This document shows, one piece after another, positions 51,340 through 60,899 of a DNA stretch of 64,000 nucleotides. Under the pieces are notes generated by a model. It was not told the origin of the DNA, ran no database searches, and worked only from the letters and a program-made list of their open reading frames with translations. This stretch comes from Rhodocytophaga aerolata (lineage in GTDB: Bacteria; Bacteroidota; Bacteroidia; Cytophagales; 172606-1), in contig NZ_JAUKPO010000001.1 in the NCBI RefSeq assembly GCF_030503435.1, positions 1,041,909 through 1,105,908 of the forward strand. The letters are read 5' to 3'. A program made the position numbers and the translations under genes. Each line of letters starts with the position of its first letter. Within the stretch, counting starts at the first letter, position 1.

Positions 51340-54300
51340 ATGAAACCACCTAAACTCATTTTCTTGTCCTTTGCCGCTTCTTTACTTCTGGTGAATTGTG
51401 TAAAAACCACAACAAAAAATAATCAGCCAGCTCAGCAAACTACAGCAGACCAACCTGTAGTCGAACGGCCAGTAACTGAATTAACAGAAGGCGTATTCAG
51501 TGGCAAACATTTTAGTGAACACGTACGGCCGACAGAAGCCCGTAGCCCCGAGGAAGAACAAAAAGGGTTTAAAGTGCCGGATGGTTTTAAAATAGAATTG
51601 TATGCCTCTGAACCAGATATAGGCAAACCCATCAACATGGCTTTCGATGCCCAGGGCCGCTTATGGGTTACCCAATCTTTTGAATATCCATTTGCTGCCA
51701 AACCAGGCGAAGGCAGCGACCGGCTGACGATTCTGGAAGATACGAACCACGACGGCAAAGCCGACCGCTTTACCCATGTTAATGATACTTTAAATATCCC
51801 TATTGGTGTTCTGCCTCTGCACGATGGGGCCGTTGCCTATAGCATTCCGCATGTATACCGGTTTACGGATGCAAATAACGATGGCAAGGCAGAAGGTAAG
51901 AAAGCCCTGTTAAGTCCTTTTGGGCATAAAGATACGCATGGCATGGTCAATAATCTGGTGCGCGGCTACGATGGCTGGATACATGCCGGGCATGGCTTCT
52001 CCAATACGTCGGTTGTGGCCGGTGCCGATGGCGACTCTATCCGCATGGAATCTGGCAACACCTTCCGCTTCCGGCCAGATGGCAGCCGGGTAGAACAAAC
52101 CACCTTTGGCCGGGTAAATCCCTTTGGATTGGCCTATGATGAACTAGGATATCTGTACTCAGCCGATTGCCATACCTCTCCCCTGTACCAACTAATTTTT
52201 GGAGCTGATTACCCGCACTTTGGTAAATTACCAGAAGGCATCGGATTTGGCCCGGATATGAAATCCCTGGAGGAAGAATCTACCGCATTAGCCGGATTAG
52301 CGTACTATGCTTCTTCACAATTTCCTGCCTCTTTTCACATGAATTTTTTCATTGGCGATGTAGTTACCTGCCGGGTACACCGCTATTCTTTTGAGTTCAA
52401 AGGCACCACACCAGTAGGAAAGAAGGAAGAAGACTTTGTGTTGAGTGCCGACCCCTGGTTCAGGCCGGTAGATGTAAAGATGGGGCCTGATGGAGCCATT
52501 TATATTGCTGACTTCTACAACAGCATTATTGGCCATTATGAAGTTCCTTTAGAACATCCCAAGCGGGACCGGATCAGAGGCCGCATCTGGCGGGTTTCCT
52601 ACAAAGGTAATAGCAGCCAAACAAACTTAGCGCATCAGACAAACTGGACCACAGCTACTGCAGCAGAACTAATACAAGCATTAAACCACGATAACCTGCC
52701 TATTCGCATGGCAGCTGCCGATCAGCTTGCCGACCGTATTGGAACAACTGCTGTACCCCCTTTAACCCAGATACTGAACAATCCGCAGACCAGTGCCCGG
52801 CAGTATATTCACAGCTTGTGGGTACTACACCGGCTCAAGGCTCTTTCCGATGAGATACTTACCAAATCCGCTAAACATGCAGATCCATTGGTTAGGGTAC
52901 ATGCCATGCGGATTATGAATGAAAAACCGCATACAGCACCCTATTTCTCTTTGCTTGCTTCTGCACTGAATGATACCGATGCACATGTGCAACGGGCAGC
53001 TGTAGAAGCCATAGGTAAAAATACCACTGTAAAAACCGTAGAAGCTCTTTTGGCACATCAGCAAAAAATACCTGCGTATGATACCCATCATTTGTACACG
53101 ACACGCCTGGGGCTACGGAATGTCCTCCGGAATGATCAAACGCTGGCGCAAGTACTAAACAGAAAATGGAAGGATGAGCAAGGAGCTATTCTGGCCGATG
53201 TACTAACGGGCGTAAAAGCAGAAAAAGCTGCCCTGTTTTTATTAGATTACAGCACATCCCATGCCTTGCCCAGTCAGCAACAAGCCATTGCATGGCAGCA
53301 TATCGCCAAGTTTGCACCAGCAAGTCACGTAAGCAAAGCAATTAATTTAGCTAGACAACAATCTGCAGGCAATAAAACCAGTGCTTACCAAACCTTTACC
53401 GCTATCCGGAAAGGTATGCAAGAGAGAGAAACGAAGAATGCAAGCTTACTGAAAGAGTGGGGTACGGAAATCGCACAAAGTTTACTGACTGAACATTTTC
53501 CAGACAATGTGGCAACGCAAGTAAGCAATAAAACCCAGAAGCTACCAGATTCAGTTATTGCCCAGCAACGCCTTGCTGTAGAAATAGCCGGCGATTACAA
53601 ACTATCAGCTCTGGAGCCTCACCTAAAAACAGCCCTGCAAGGGATAACAACCGACAAAAATGTACAACTAGCTGCCGCCAGAAGCCTGCTTCAGCTAAAT
53701 GCTGAAACAAATATAAAACTGATAGAACAATTGCTGCAAGATAGTAGTCAACCCCTGTGGTTCAGAAGGCAATTGGTAAGTGTATTAGGCGAATTTCCTG
53801 GCAGTGCCACCAGAAAAGTATTAGCCAACACTACTAATCTCTCACCTGAAATCCAGGGAGATATAGCAATGGCACTGGCTGGCACAGCAGAAGGTAGAAG
53901 CATTATTTTTCAGAAAGTAAAAAGTGGAGAAATTTTCGCACGCACCCTGCAACAACCCAAAATTGAAGAACGCATTTTATCCAATAGTTCAGCAGCACAG
54001 AAAGCAGAGTATCAAAAATTAATAGCTAGCCTGCCGCCGGTGAGTGAAGAAAAGGATAAGTTAATTAAAGAACGCCTGGCTGTATTTACCCAATCAGACA
54101 CATTAAAAAGTCCAGGGAAAGGGCTGTTCGTGCAAAATTGTTCGCCTTGCCACCGGATCGGAAACGAAGGTGGAATTATCGGTCCTCAACTGACCGGTAT
54201 TGGTAACTGGGGAGCCACGGCTCTAGCAGAAAAGATACTAGACCCTAACCGGAATATTTCAGAAGCATTCAGAACCTATACCATTACCTTAAAAAATGGC

Positions 54301-54504
54301 AAAGTACTAACCGGACTTTACCGCAGAGACGAAGGCGGAGCCCTGGTATTTGCTGATATGTCGGGCAAAGAATTTTCGGTACCGAAAGAAGAAATAATGG
54401 AGCAGAAAGCTTCTAAATATACCCTGATGCCAGATACATTTAGCCAGACACTTTCCCAGGAAGATTTCAACGCCTTGCTTTCTTACCTGCTAAGTGTGAA
54501 ATAA
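51340..54504 (+). CDS. PVC-type haem-binding membrane-bound dehydrogenase-like lipoprotein
   Basis: A 1054-residue lipoprotein (Cys20 in LLVNC). Order of parts: a GSDH-like propeller (about 75-430, FKIELYASEPDIGKPINMAFDAQGRLWVTQ, DGWIHAGHGFSN, GPDGAIYIADFYN), HEAT-type helical repeats (about 430-900, RMAADQLADRIGT, VHAMRIMNEKP), and a C-terminal haem domain with CSPCH at 934-938. This is the TIGR02604/TIGR02603 arrangement known from Planctomycetes and Verrucomicrobia. It probably oxidises a sugar or alcohol at the cell envelope and passes electrons to its haem. The cofactor of the propeller cannot be decided from sequence. Confidence 0.92.
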   Translation: MKPPKLIFLSFAASLLLVNCVKTTTKNNQPAQQTTADQPVVERPVTELTEGVFSGKHFSEHVRPTEARSPEEEQKGFKVPDGFKIELYASEPDIGKPINMAFDAQGRLWVTQSFEYPFAAKPGEGSDRLTILEDTNHDGKADRFTHVNDTLNIPIGVLPLHDGAVAYSIPHVYRFTDANNDGKAEGKKALLSPFGHKDTHGMVNNLVRGYDGWIHAGHGFSNTSVVAGADGDSIRMESGNTFRFRPDGSRVEQTTFGRVNPFGLAYDELGYLYSADCHTSPLYQLIFGADYPHFGKLPEGIGFGPDMKSLEEESTALAGLAYYASSQFPASFHMNFFIGDVVTCRVHRYSFEFKGTTPVGKKEEDFVLSADPWFRPVDVKMGPDGAIYIADFYNSIIGHYEVPLEHPKRDRIRGRIWRVSYKGNSSQTNLAHQTNWTTATAAELIQALNHDNLPIRMAAADQLADRIGTTAVPPLTQILNNPQTSARQYIHSLWVLHRLKALSDEILTKSAKHADPLVRVHAMRIMNEKPHTAPYFSLLASALNDTDAHVQRAAVEAIGKNTTVKTVEALLAHQQKIPAYDTHHLYTTRLGLRNVLRNDQTLAQVLNRKWKDEQGAILADVLTGVKAEKAALFLLDYSTSHALPSQQQAIAWQHIAKFAPASHVSKAINLARQQSAGNKTSAYQTFTAIRKGMQERETKNASLLKEWGTEIAQSLLTEHFPDNVATQVSNKTQKLPDSVIAQQRLAVEIAGDYKLSALEPHLKTALQGITTDKNVQLAAARSLLQLNAETNIKLIEQLLQDSSQPLWFRRQLVSVLGEFPGSATRKVLANTTNLSPEIQGDIAMALAGTAEGRSIIFQKVKSGEIFARTLQQPKIEERILSNSSAAQKAEYQKLIASLPPVSEEKDKLIKERLAVFTQSDTLKSPGKGLFVQNCSPCHRIGNEGGIIGPQLTGIGNWGATALAEKILDPNRNISEAFRTYTITLKNGKVLTGLYRRDEGGALVFADMSGKEFSVPKEEIMEQKASKYTLMPDTFSQTLSQEDFNALLSYLLSVK

Positions 54505-54536
54505 TAAATAATGAAGAAGATAAATGCAAGTAGATG

Positions 54537-54646
54537 ACAACAGCTTTTACAAAAGCCGCCTTTTAGAATCTTTGGCACTGGGAGCTGGCTTGTGCGGATT
54601 CTATACAGCGGTGTTGTAAAAGCGAGGCCCGCCCGGCCATGAGGGC
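54537..54646 (+). repeat. 110-base structured intergenic element, copy B
   Basis: Aligns without gaps with copy A (98 of 110). P1 reads GCTTTTACAA with TTGTAAAAGC, so two pairs changed on both sides relative to copy A. P2 has one mismatch; P3 has one A-A mismatch and a G-U pair. It fills most of the 252-base gap between the haem dehydrogenase and the FG-GAP gene. Confidence 0.85.
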
Positions 54647-54756
54647 AAAAAGTATCGGTGTGCAATACACGCGGGGTGTATACGCAATCCATATTTACCT
54701 GATAATATAACAATTCTTGATCTAAACCAGACTCTATTATATATAAGCGATCTCCC

Positions 54757-55989
54757 ATGAAACCAAGAACTGCGTTGAGCAACAAGTTAATATCCAAATT
54801 CTATCCATCACTGGGGATAACGGTGCTACTGACAAGCCTAGTCAGTTTGCAACCTTCCTGCGCCCAGGAAGAAAACCCGAAAGCTAAAAAAGAAATAAAA
54901 CCTGTGCTCTTTAAGATGCAGATGGTAGCCTCCGAAAGCTATGAAACCGTAGGCGTGTACGATGTAAATAAAGATGGCAAACCAGATATTGTTTCCGGAG
55001 CTTTCTGGTATGAGGCCCCTGAGTTTCAAAACAGACATTATATAGGCAATGTCAAACGGTTTGGCAATGGAGAGTACTACGATGACTTAGCCCATATTCC
55101 CATCGATGTGAATGGCGATGGCAACATGGATTTTGCTACCGGCGGATGGGATAACCAGCAGATGGTCTGGATGGAAAATTCGGGCAACAAAGGGGAGTGG
55201 AAACAACATGTAATTGATCAGACAGGAAATGTAGAAACAGCCAGAGGCTGGGATGTAGACAATGACGGACAAATAGAGATTGTACCCAACAACCCGGGCC
55301 ATCCACTAAAATTCTATAAACTGGAAAAGGATGCGTCAGGAAAAGGTACTGGTAAGTTTACCAAAATACCGGTTGCCGATAAGCAAGGGCACGGCCTTGG
55401 TTTTGGGGATGTGAACGGCGACAAACGGGGAGATTTCATCATCAGCAACGGTTGGGTGGAAGCTCCGCAAGATCCCTTAAAAGGCAAATGGATTATCCAC
55501 AATGAATTTGAACTAGGTACCGCCAGTGTACCCATCCTGGTCGTAGACGTAAATGGAGACGGAAAGAATGATCTGATTGTAGGGCAGGGACATGGCTATG
55601 GACTAGATTGGTACGAGCAGAAAACCGATGCATCTGGCAAGAAACGGACCTGGGCTAAACATCCCATTGATCCTTTTGTAGCCCAATACCATACCATGGA
55701 GTGGGTAGACCTGGATGGCGATGGAAAAGAAGAGTTAGTTACTGGTAAACGGTACCGGGCTCACAATGGAAGAGATCCGGGTGAGAAAGATCCGCTTGGC
55801 ATCTTCTACTTTAAGTGGAATGGAGAATCTTTTACCAAACATGTCATTTCTTATGGACCCTACGGGCAAGGCAAGGGTAGCGGAGTTATCTTCGCTGTAG
55901 CCGATCTGCGGGGCAATGGCCGCAAAGACATTATTGTTGCCGGTAAAGATGGCTTAGCTATATTCTATAACGAGGGTACGGATTACTAA
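54757..55989 (+). CDS. Exported FG-GAP/VCBS-repeat protein
   Basis: A 410-residue exported beta-propeller-type protein. The signal (about 18-42) is followed by repeated Ca-binding loops of the form DxNxDGxxD: VNKDGKPDI near 69-77, VNGDGNMDF near 118-126, VDNDGQIEI, VNGDKRGDF, VNGDGKNDL and LDGDGKEEL. These give a seven-bladed integrin-like propeller. It has no catalytic signature. In loci with PSD1 and haem dehydrogenase proteins it may bind substrate or hold the complex together. Only 11 bases separate it from the next gene, so the two are co-transcribed. Confidence 0.9.
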   Translation: MKPRTALSNKLISKFYPSLGITVLLTSLVSLQPSCAQEENPKAKKEIKPVLFKMQMVASESYETVGVYDVNKDGKPDIVSGAFWYEAPEFQNRHYIGNVKRFGNGEYYDDLAHIPIDVNGDGNMDFATGGWDNQQMVWMENSGNKGEWKQHVIDQTGNVETARGWDVDNDGQIEIVPNNPGHPLKFYKLEKDASGKGTGKFTKIPVADKQGHGLGFGDVNGDKRGDFIISNGWVEAPQDPLKGKWIIHNEFELGTASVPILVVDVNGDGKNDLIVGQGHGYGLDWYEQKTDASGKKRTWAKHPIDPFVAQYHTMEWVDLDGDGKEELVTGKRYRAHNGRDPGEKDPLGIFYFKWNGESFTKHVISYGPYGQGKGSGVIFAVADLRGNGRKDIIVAGKDGLAIFYNEGTDY

Positions 55990-56000
55990 TAGTTTTTATC

Positions 56001-58331
56001 ATGAAGGGAATTATTCTATCGGCATTCATTATCTTTCTGGCAGTAGTTATATGGCAGGCTTGCTCAGACAAAAGTACCCAGACAGATACGGTGCTTGCCA
56101 GTAAATCGAATAAGATTGATTTTAACTATCAGGTAAAACCCATCCTGTCTGATAAATGCTTTGCCTGCCATGGGCCTGACGAGAAAAAAAGGGATTCCGG
56201 CTTGCGTCTGGATACCGAAGAAGGAGCGTTTATGGCCCTGAAATCTGATCCACATACGTTTGCTATTGTGCGGGGAAACCCGGAGCAAAGTATGTTGGTC
56301 AAACGCATTTTTTCCGAAGATCCTACCTTCCGGATGCCGCCGGCAGAGTCTAACTTAGTCCTGACCGAAGAAGAAAAAAATATCCTCAAACGATGGATAG
56401 AACAGGGAGCAGAATATAAAAAGCATTGGGCATTTATTCCTCCACAGAAAGCAAAACTTCCCGAAAAACAATTTGACGAATGGGGCAACAATGAAATAGA
56501 CCGTTTTATAGGCGTTAAGCTGAAAGAACATGGCTTCTCCCCTAGTAAGCCGGCCGACAAAGAACGATTAATACGACGGGTAAGCTTTGATTTAACCGGG
56601 CTTCCGCCATCTCTGGAGCAAATGGATGCCTTCCTGAAAGACGAATCGCCACAAGCTTATGAAAAAATGGTAGATCAGCTGCTGGCTTCTACGGCGTATG
56701 GCGAACGATGGGCCAACTACTGGCTGGATGTGGCCAGATATGGCGATTCGCACGGCTATCAGGATGATCTGCCCAGAATTATGTGGCCCTGGCGGGATTG
56801 GGTAATTCATGCTTTCAACAAAAACCTGCCCTATGACCAGTTTGTTACCTGGCAACTGGCCGGCGACTTGTTGCCAGATGCGACCAAAGAACAGATCCTG
56901 GCGAGTGGCTTTAACCGGAATCATAAGATAACCCAGGAAGGCGGCGTAATTCCAGAAGAATACCGCACCGAATATGTAGCCGACCGGACCAATACGTTTG
57001 GAAAAGCTTTTTTAGGCATGAGTGTGGAATGCAGCCGCTGCCACGACCATAAGTATGACCCTATTCTCCAGAAAGACTTTTTCTCTATTTATGCCTTCTT
57101 CAATAAAGTAAAAGAGAAAGGCTTGATTGGCTACTATGAACTTCCTAAACCTAGTATTACCATTACACAATCTGACTTAAAAGATGTGCTGAAGTTTGTT
57201 AATGGCAGTACCATTGGTTCAAAAGATACGGTAAGTGTAATGGTGATGAGTGATGATGAGCCTCGTAAAACCTTTGTATTGAACCGGGGTGAATATGACA
57301 AACCTACAGAAGTAGAAGTAAAGCCTAGTACGCCAGCAGCCATTATGCCTTTCGATTCTACTGTATATGGCGCTAACCGGCTGGGATTGACTAAATGGTT
57401 GTTTGATGCACGTAATCCGCTTACCTCCAGAGTAATGGTGAACCGCCTATGGCAGGAGATGTTCGGAAGAGGCATTGTTGCAACCTCCGAAGATTTTGGC
57501 AACCAGGGCACCCTTCCCTCCCATCCGGAATTACTGGATTATTTGGCCGTAGATTTCCGGGAACATGGCTGGGATATAAAGTACCTACTAAAAAAGATGG
57601 TGATGTCTGCCACATATCAGCAATCATCGGCTACCAGTAAAGAGCTTCGGGAGAAAGATCCGGATAATGTGTGGCTTGCCCGCAGCGCCCGCTACCGTTT
57701 AAATGGGGAGATGATCCGGGATAATGTATTATTTACCAGTGGCTTATTGAACCCGGAAATTGGCGGGCCAAGTGTAAAACCTTATCAGCCGGAAGGTATC
57801 TGGGAAGCTATTGCTGCCGGACGGAAAGACCGGGGTGAAATGGGCTATATACAAGATAACGGACCCAAACTGTACCGCCGGAGCCTGTATACGTACTGGC
57901 GCAAAACCATCCCGCCACCTTCAATGCTCATTTTCGATGCAGCCATGAAAGAGATCTGTGAAGTGCGGCGTGTGCGGACCAGCACCCCACTACAAGCACT
58001 CAATTTACTAAACGACCCGCAAATACTGGAAGCATCCAGAGTATTAGGTTCACAGCTACTAGAAAAGCATACGCTGTCAACCGAGCAAAAAATAGAGCAA
58101 GCCTTCCGGAAGATTGTTAGCCGGAGGCCTACTGAGAAAGAAGTTGAAATTTTGATGGATGGGTATACCAGTGAATTGTCCCGGTTTAAAGCGCAGCCTT
58201 TGCTGGCTAAAAAGTTTCTGAATGTTGGCGCTTATCCACAAAATGAAAAACTAGACCCGGTTGCCTGCGCTGCCATGATGCACGTAGTCAGCATGATCTA
58301 CAACCTGGACGAAGCCATCAGCAAATCGTAA
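56001..58331 (+). CDS. PSD1-type dihaem lipoprotein (PSCyt1/DUF1549/DUF1553)
   Basis: A 776-residue lipoprotein (Cys21 in WQAC). The cytochrome domain has CFACH (53-57) and the family run SGLRLDTEEGAF...VRGNPEQSMLVKRI. DUF1549 (about 160-365) has NEIDRFIGVKLKEHGFSPSKPADKERLIRRVSFDLTGLPP and a second haem motif CSRCH (344-348). DUF1553 (about 450-740) has NPLTSRVMVNRLWQEMFGRGIV and VRRVRTSTPLQALNLLNDP. It is more compact than many planctomycete members and lacks the membrane helices of the 46982 paralogue. Pairs with the downstream DUF1501 gene. Confidence 0.93.
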   Translation: MKGIILSAFIIFLAVVIWQACSDKSTQTDTVLASKSNKIDFNYQVKPILSDKCFACHGPDEKKRDSGLRLDTEEGAFMALKSDPHTFAIVRGNPEQSMLVKRIFSEDPTFRMPPAESNLVLTEEEKNILKRWIEQGAEYKKHWAFIPPQKAKLPEKQFDEWGNNEIDRFIGVKLKEHGFSPSKPADKERLIRRVSFDLTGLPPSLEQMDAFLKDESPQAYEKMVDQLLASTAYGERWANYWLDVARYGDSHGYQDDLPRIMWPWRDWVIHAFNKNLPYDQFVTWQLAGDLLPDATKEQILASGFNRNHKITQEGGVIPEEYRTEYVADRTNTFGKAFLGMSVECSRCHDHKYDPILQKDFFSIYAFFNKVKEKGLIGYYELPKPSITITQSDLKDVLKFVNGSTIGSKDTVSVMVMSDDEPRKTFVLNRGEYDKPTEVEVKPSTPAAIMPFDSTVYGANRLGLTKWLFDARNPLTSRVMVNRLWQEMFGRGIVATSEDFGNQGTLPSHPELLDYLAVDFREHGWDIKYLLKKMVMSATYQQSSATSKELREKDPDNVWLARSARYRLNGEMIRDNVLFTSGLLNPEIGGPSVKPYQPEGIWEAIAAGRKDRGEMGYIQDNGPKLYRRSLYTYWRKTIPPPSMLIFDAAMKEICEVRRVRTSTPLQALNLLNDPQILEASRVLGSQLLEKHTLSTEQKIEQAFRKIVSRRPTEKEVEILMDGYTSELSRFKAQPLLAKKFLNVGAYPQNEKLDPVACAAMMHVVSMIYNLDEAISKS

Positions 58332-58409
58332 CCTAGTCAGTAGTCATTGGTCATTTGCAAAGAAGAAATATAGAAGCATGTTAGTATATTATCAAAGATT
58401 ACTTTTATA

Positions 58410-58519
58410 ACAACAGCTTTCACAAAAGGCACCTTATACTAGCTGAGGCACAGGGAGTAGGGATGTGTGAACTGTATACAGTGCAGTTGGGAAAGCGGGG
58501 CCCGTCCGGCCCTGGAGGA
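58410..58519 (+). repeat. 110-base structured intergenic element, copy C
   Basis: The most diverged copy, still aligned without gaps. P1 reads GCTTTCACAA with TTGGGAAAGC (one mismatch, one new C-G pair in place of T-A). P2 keeps its outer half with G-C turned into C-G. P3 reads GGGCC with GGCCC. It lies in the 278-base gap between PSD1 and DUF1501 genes. Confidence 0.75.
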
Positions 58520-58609
58520 CAAAAGCTTTCTATAAAGTCTTCTTTCAATACTTTAGTAAAAACTTATAAAAATTAAACTCAATCAGCACACGTATTAACC
58601 CATATACCT

Positions 58610-60061
58610 ATGTCTAACGAACTGCTGAAGCAAGCGCTACATATGAACCGCCGGACTTTCCTCTCCAGGGCAAGTGTGGGTATTGGTAGCCTGGCGCTAG
58701 GCTCTTTGCTGATGCCGAATTTATTTAGCGGCAAAAAAGAGGAAGACCAACTACCTGTCGGCGTATCGCACTTTGCCCCCAAAGCCAAGCGGGTCATTTA
58801 CTTATTTCAAAGCGGTGCTCCTTCCCAGCTGGAACTATTCGATCATAAACCCTTGCTCCGGAAAATGCACGGGCAGGAACTGCCGGCTTCTGTACGAATG
58901 GGGCAACGGCTTACCGGGATGACCTCTTCCCAGAAATCCTTTCCACTGATCGGCTCTTTTGCAGATTTTGGCCAGCATGGCCAAAGTGGAGCCTGGCTGG
59001 GTGAGTTGCTTCCGTTTACTTCCAAGGTGGTAGATGATATCTGTATCATTAAAAGCATGCACACCGAAGCCATCAACCACGATCCGGCAGTTACCTTCTT
59101 TCAGACTGGGAATCAACAGCCGGGCAGGCCAAGTATGGGTTCCTGGTTGAGTTATGGCTTAGGTAGTGAAAATAAAAACCTGCCTGCTTTCTGTGTGTTG
59201 CTTTCCCGTGGTCAGGGAGACATTCAGCCGCTGGCATCCCGTGTGTGGGGCAATGGCTTCCTGGATTCTATTCATCAAGGCATACAACTACGTTCCGGAC
59301 ACGAGCCGGTATTATACCTCCAAAATCCAGAAGGTACGGATGCAACAAGCCGGCGCAAAATGCTGGATCAGATTGCCGAATTAAATCATATGCAGGAACA
59401 GGAGTTTGGCGACCCGGAAATCACCGCCCGTATTTCCCAATATGAAATGGCCTATCGGATGCAGACATCTGTTCCAGAAGTAACAGACTTCTCGGATGAG
59501 CCGGAAAGTTCATTCAAACTCTATGGTGCGGATTCGCTTCAGCCAGGCACGTTTGCTGCTAATTGTTTACTGGCCAGAAGGCTTTCTGAAAGGGGTGTCC
59601 GTTTCGTGCAGTTATATCATATGGGTTGGGATGCGCATACCGATTTGCCAGGCACTACCCGCCGGTTTGCCAAAAATGTAGACCAGGCTTCTGCTGCGCT
59701 GATTACCGACCTAAAAAACCGGGGTATGCTGGATGAAACGCTGGTGATCTGGGGAGGTGAGTTTGGCCGTACCAACTACTGCCAGGGAACTTACAAACCC
59801 GACAACTACGGCCGCGACCATCACCCCCGTTGCTTTACTATCTGGATGGCTGGCGGCGGTATAAAGCCTGGTATTGTCTATGGAGAAACGGATGAATTTG
59901 GCTATAACATTATCAAAGATCCGGTGCATGTACACGATTTTCAGGCGACCATTCTTCACCTGTTCGGCTACGATCATGAGAAGCTGATTTTCAAACACCA
60001 GGGGAGGCGATACCGGTTAACCGATGTAAGTGGCCATGTGGTGAAGGGGATTTTGGCTTAA
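58610..60061 (+). CDS. DUF1501 protein (Tat-exported, alkaline-phosphatase-like fold), second copy
   Basis: A 483-residue DUF1501 protein. The Tat motif NRRTFLSRAS is at 13-22. Family marks are RVIYLFQSGAPSQLELFDHKP near 62-82, SMHTEAINHDPAVTFFQTG near 149-167, YHMGWDAHTDLPGTTRRFAKNVDQASAALITDLKNRG near 338-374, and GEFGRTNYCQG and GRDHHPRCFTIWMAGGGIK after it. It is closer to the typical planctomycete DUF1501 than the 49643 copy. It stands after the second PSD1 gene, repeating the PSD1-DUF1501 order. A start at Met12 is also possible. Confidence 0.93.
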   Translation: MSNELLKQALHMNRRTFLSRASVGIGSLALGSLLMPNLFSGKKEEDQLPVGVSHFAPKAKRVIYLFQSGAPSQLELFDHKPLLRKMHGQELPASVRMGQRLTGMTSSQKSFPLIGSFADFGQHGQSGAWLGELLPFTSKVVDDICIIKSMHTEAINHDPAVTFFQTGNQQPGRPSMGSWLSYGLGSENKNLPAFCVLLSRGQGDIQPLASRVWGNGFLDSIHQGIQLRSGHEPVLYLQNPEGTDATSRRKMLDQIAELNHMQEQEFGDPEITARISQYEMAYRMQTSVPEVTDFSDEPESSFKLYGADSLQPGTFAANCLLARRLSERGVRFVQLYHMGWDAHTDLPGTTRRFAKNVDQASAALITDLKNRGMLDETLVIWGGEFGRTNYCQGTYKPDNYGRDHHPRCFTIWMAGGGIKPGIVYGETDEFGYNIIKDPVHVHDFQATILHLFGYDHEKLIFKHQGRRYRLTDVSGHVVKGILA

Positions 60062-60278
60062 GATTAATAGAAACTCTGTTAAATTAGCTACAAAGCTCCT
60101 TCCATTACTATAAGAACGAGGAATCTTTGAAAGCTGAATTAAATTCAAAAAGATGCTTTCATCGTCTATATGAGAATAAAGAGATTGCATTAAAGATTAT
60201 AAAAGCAATTTTGGCTTACATATCAAGGTTTTAAATTGCTAAGCAGTCTTATATGTTTTAATGAATATTGGTTAAGCA

Positions 60279-60815
60279 ATGCTACAGAGAGCGTGTACTT
60301 TTAGGAAAAAGAATAGATATAAGCCTAATCCTGTTTTTCTATTAGGAGGTCAGTTTATTGTTGTCCTTATTAGTTGCCTACTGCTTGGAGGATACAGCAG
60401 ATTGGGTAATATATCTTTTTCAATTTCTAACTATAGCGAGACAGATGAGAGAATCCAATGTGTGATCATGATTAATCAAGACACCATTCTGAATCAGGCA
60501 ATGGAGCCTATCACAGTGTATCATTTCTCTAAAGATTTACCTATTGGTAAGTATCAGCTAACTGTCTCCAATCCTTTGAAAGGAGTGCTATATGTAGATA
60601 CGCTAGTAGTTAGAGACCAATACTATGATGAAAATGTATATATTAAATATCAATATCTATCGGCCATAGAGGCAATAGGAAAAAATATGAATATGCACGG
60701 GCATGATTATCAGAAATTAGCTCAACATGATTTGTTCCAGCCGATTAACAGAAGATTCGAAGTAGATTATTATCATTCTCATTTCTTTAGCTTCTTATGG
60801 GAAGTATACTACTGA
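60279..60815 (+). CDS. Hypothetical anchored protein (178 residues)
   Basis: I do not recognise this protein. It has a basic start (KKNRYKPN), one hydrophobic segment (about 18-37, FLLGGQFIVVLISCLLLGG) and an outer part with beta-type strands (NISFSISNYSETDERIQCVIMINQDT, GKYQLTVSNPLKGVLYVDTLVV), which may be a small immunoglobulin-like or PEGA-like domain. The C-terminal part is rich in Tyr and His (IKYQYLSA, VDYYHSHFFSFLWEVYY). Codon use is more AT-rich than its neighbours. It sits alone between the DUF1501 and cytochrome-LRR genes on the same strand. Confidence 0.65.
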   Translation: MLQRACTFRKKNRYKPNPVFLLGGQFIVVLISCLLLGGYSRLGNISFSISNYSETDERIQCVIMINQDTILNQAMEPITVYHFSKDLPIGKYQLTVSNPLKGVLYVDTLVVRDQYYDENVYIKYQYLSAIEAIGKNMNMHGHDYQKLAQHDLFQPINRRFEVDYYHSHFFSFLWEVYY

Positions 60816-60899
60816 ATTTATCAGTAGAGGAACGACACTTGATTTATACAATGCGTAGAATACTAATTTTTAAAGATTAATTTGAAATAATAATATTGA

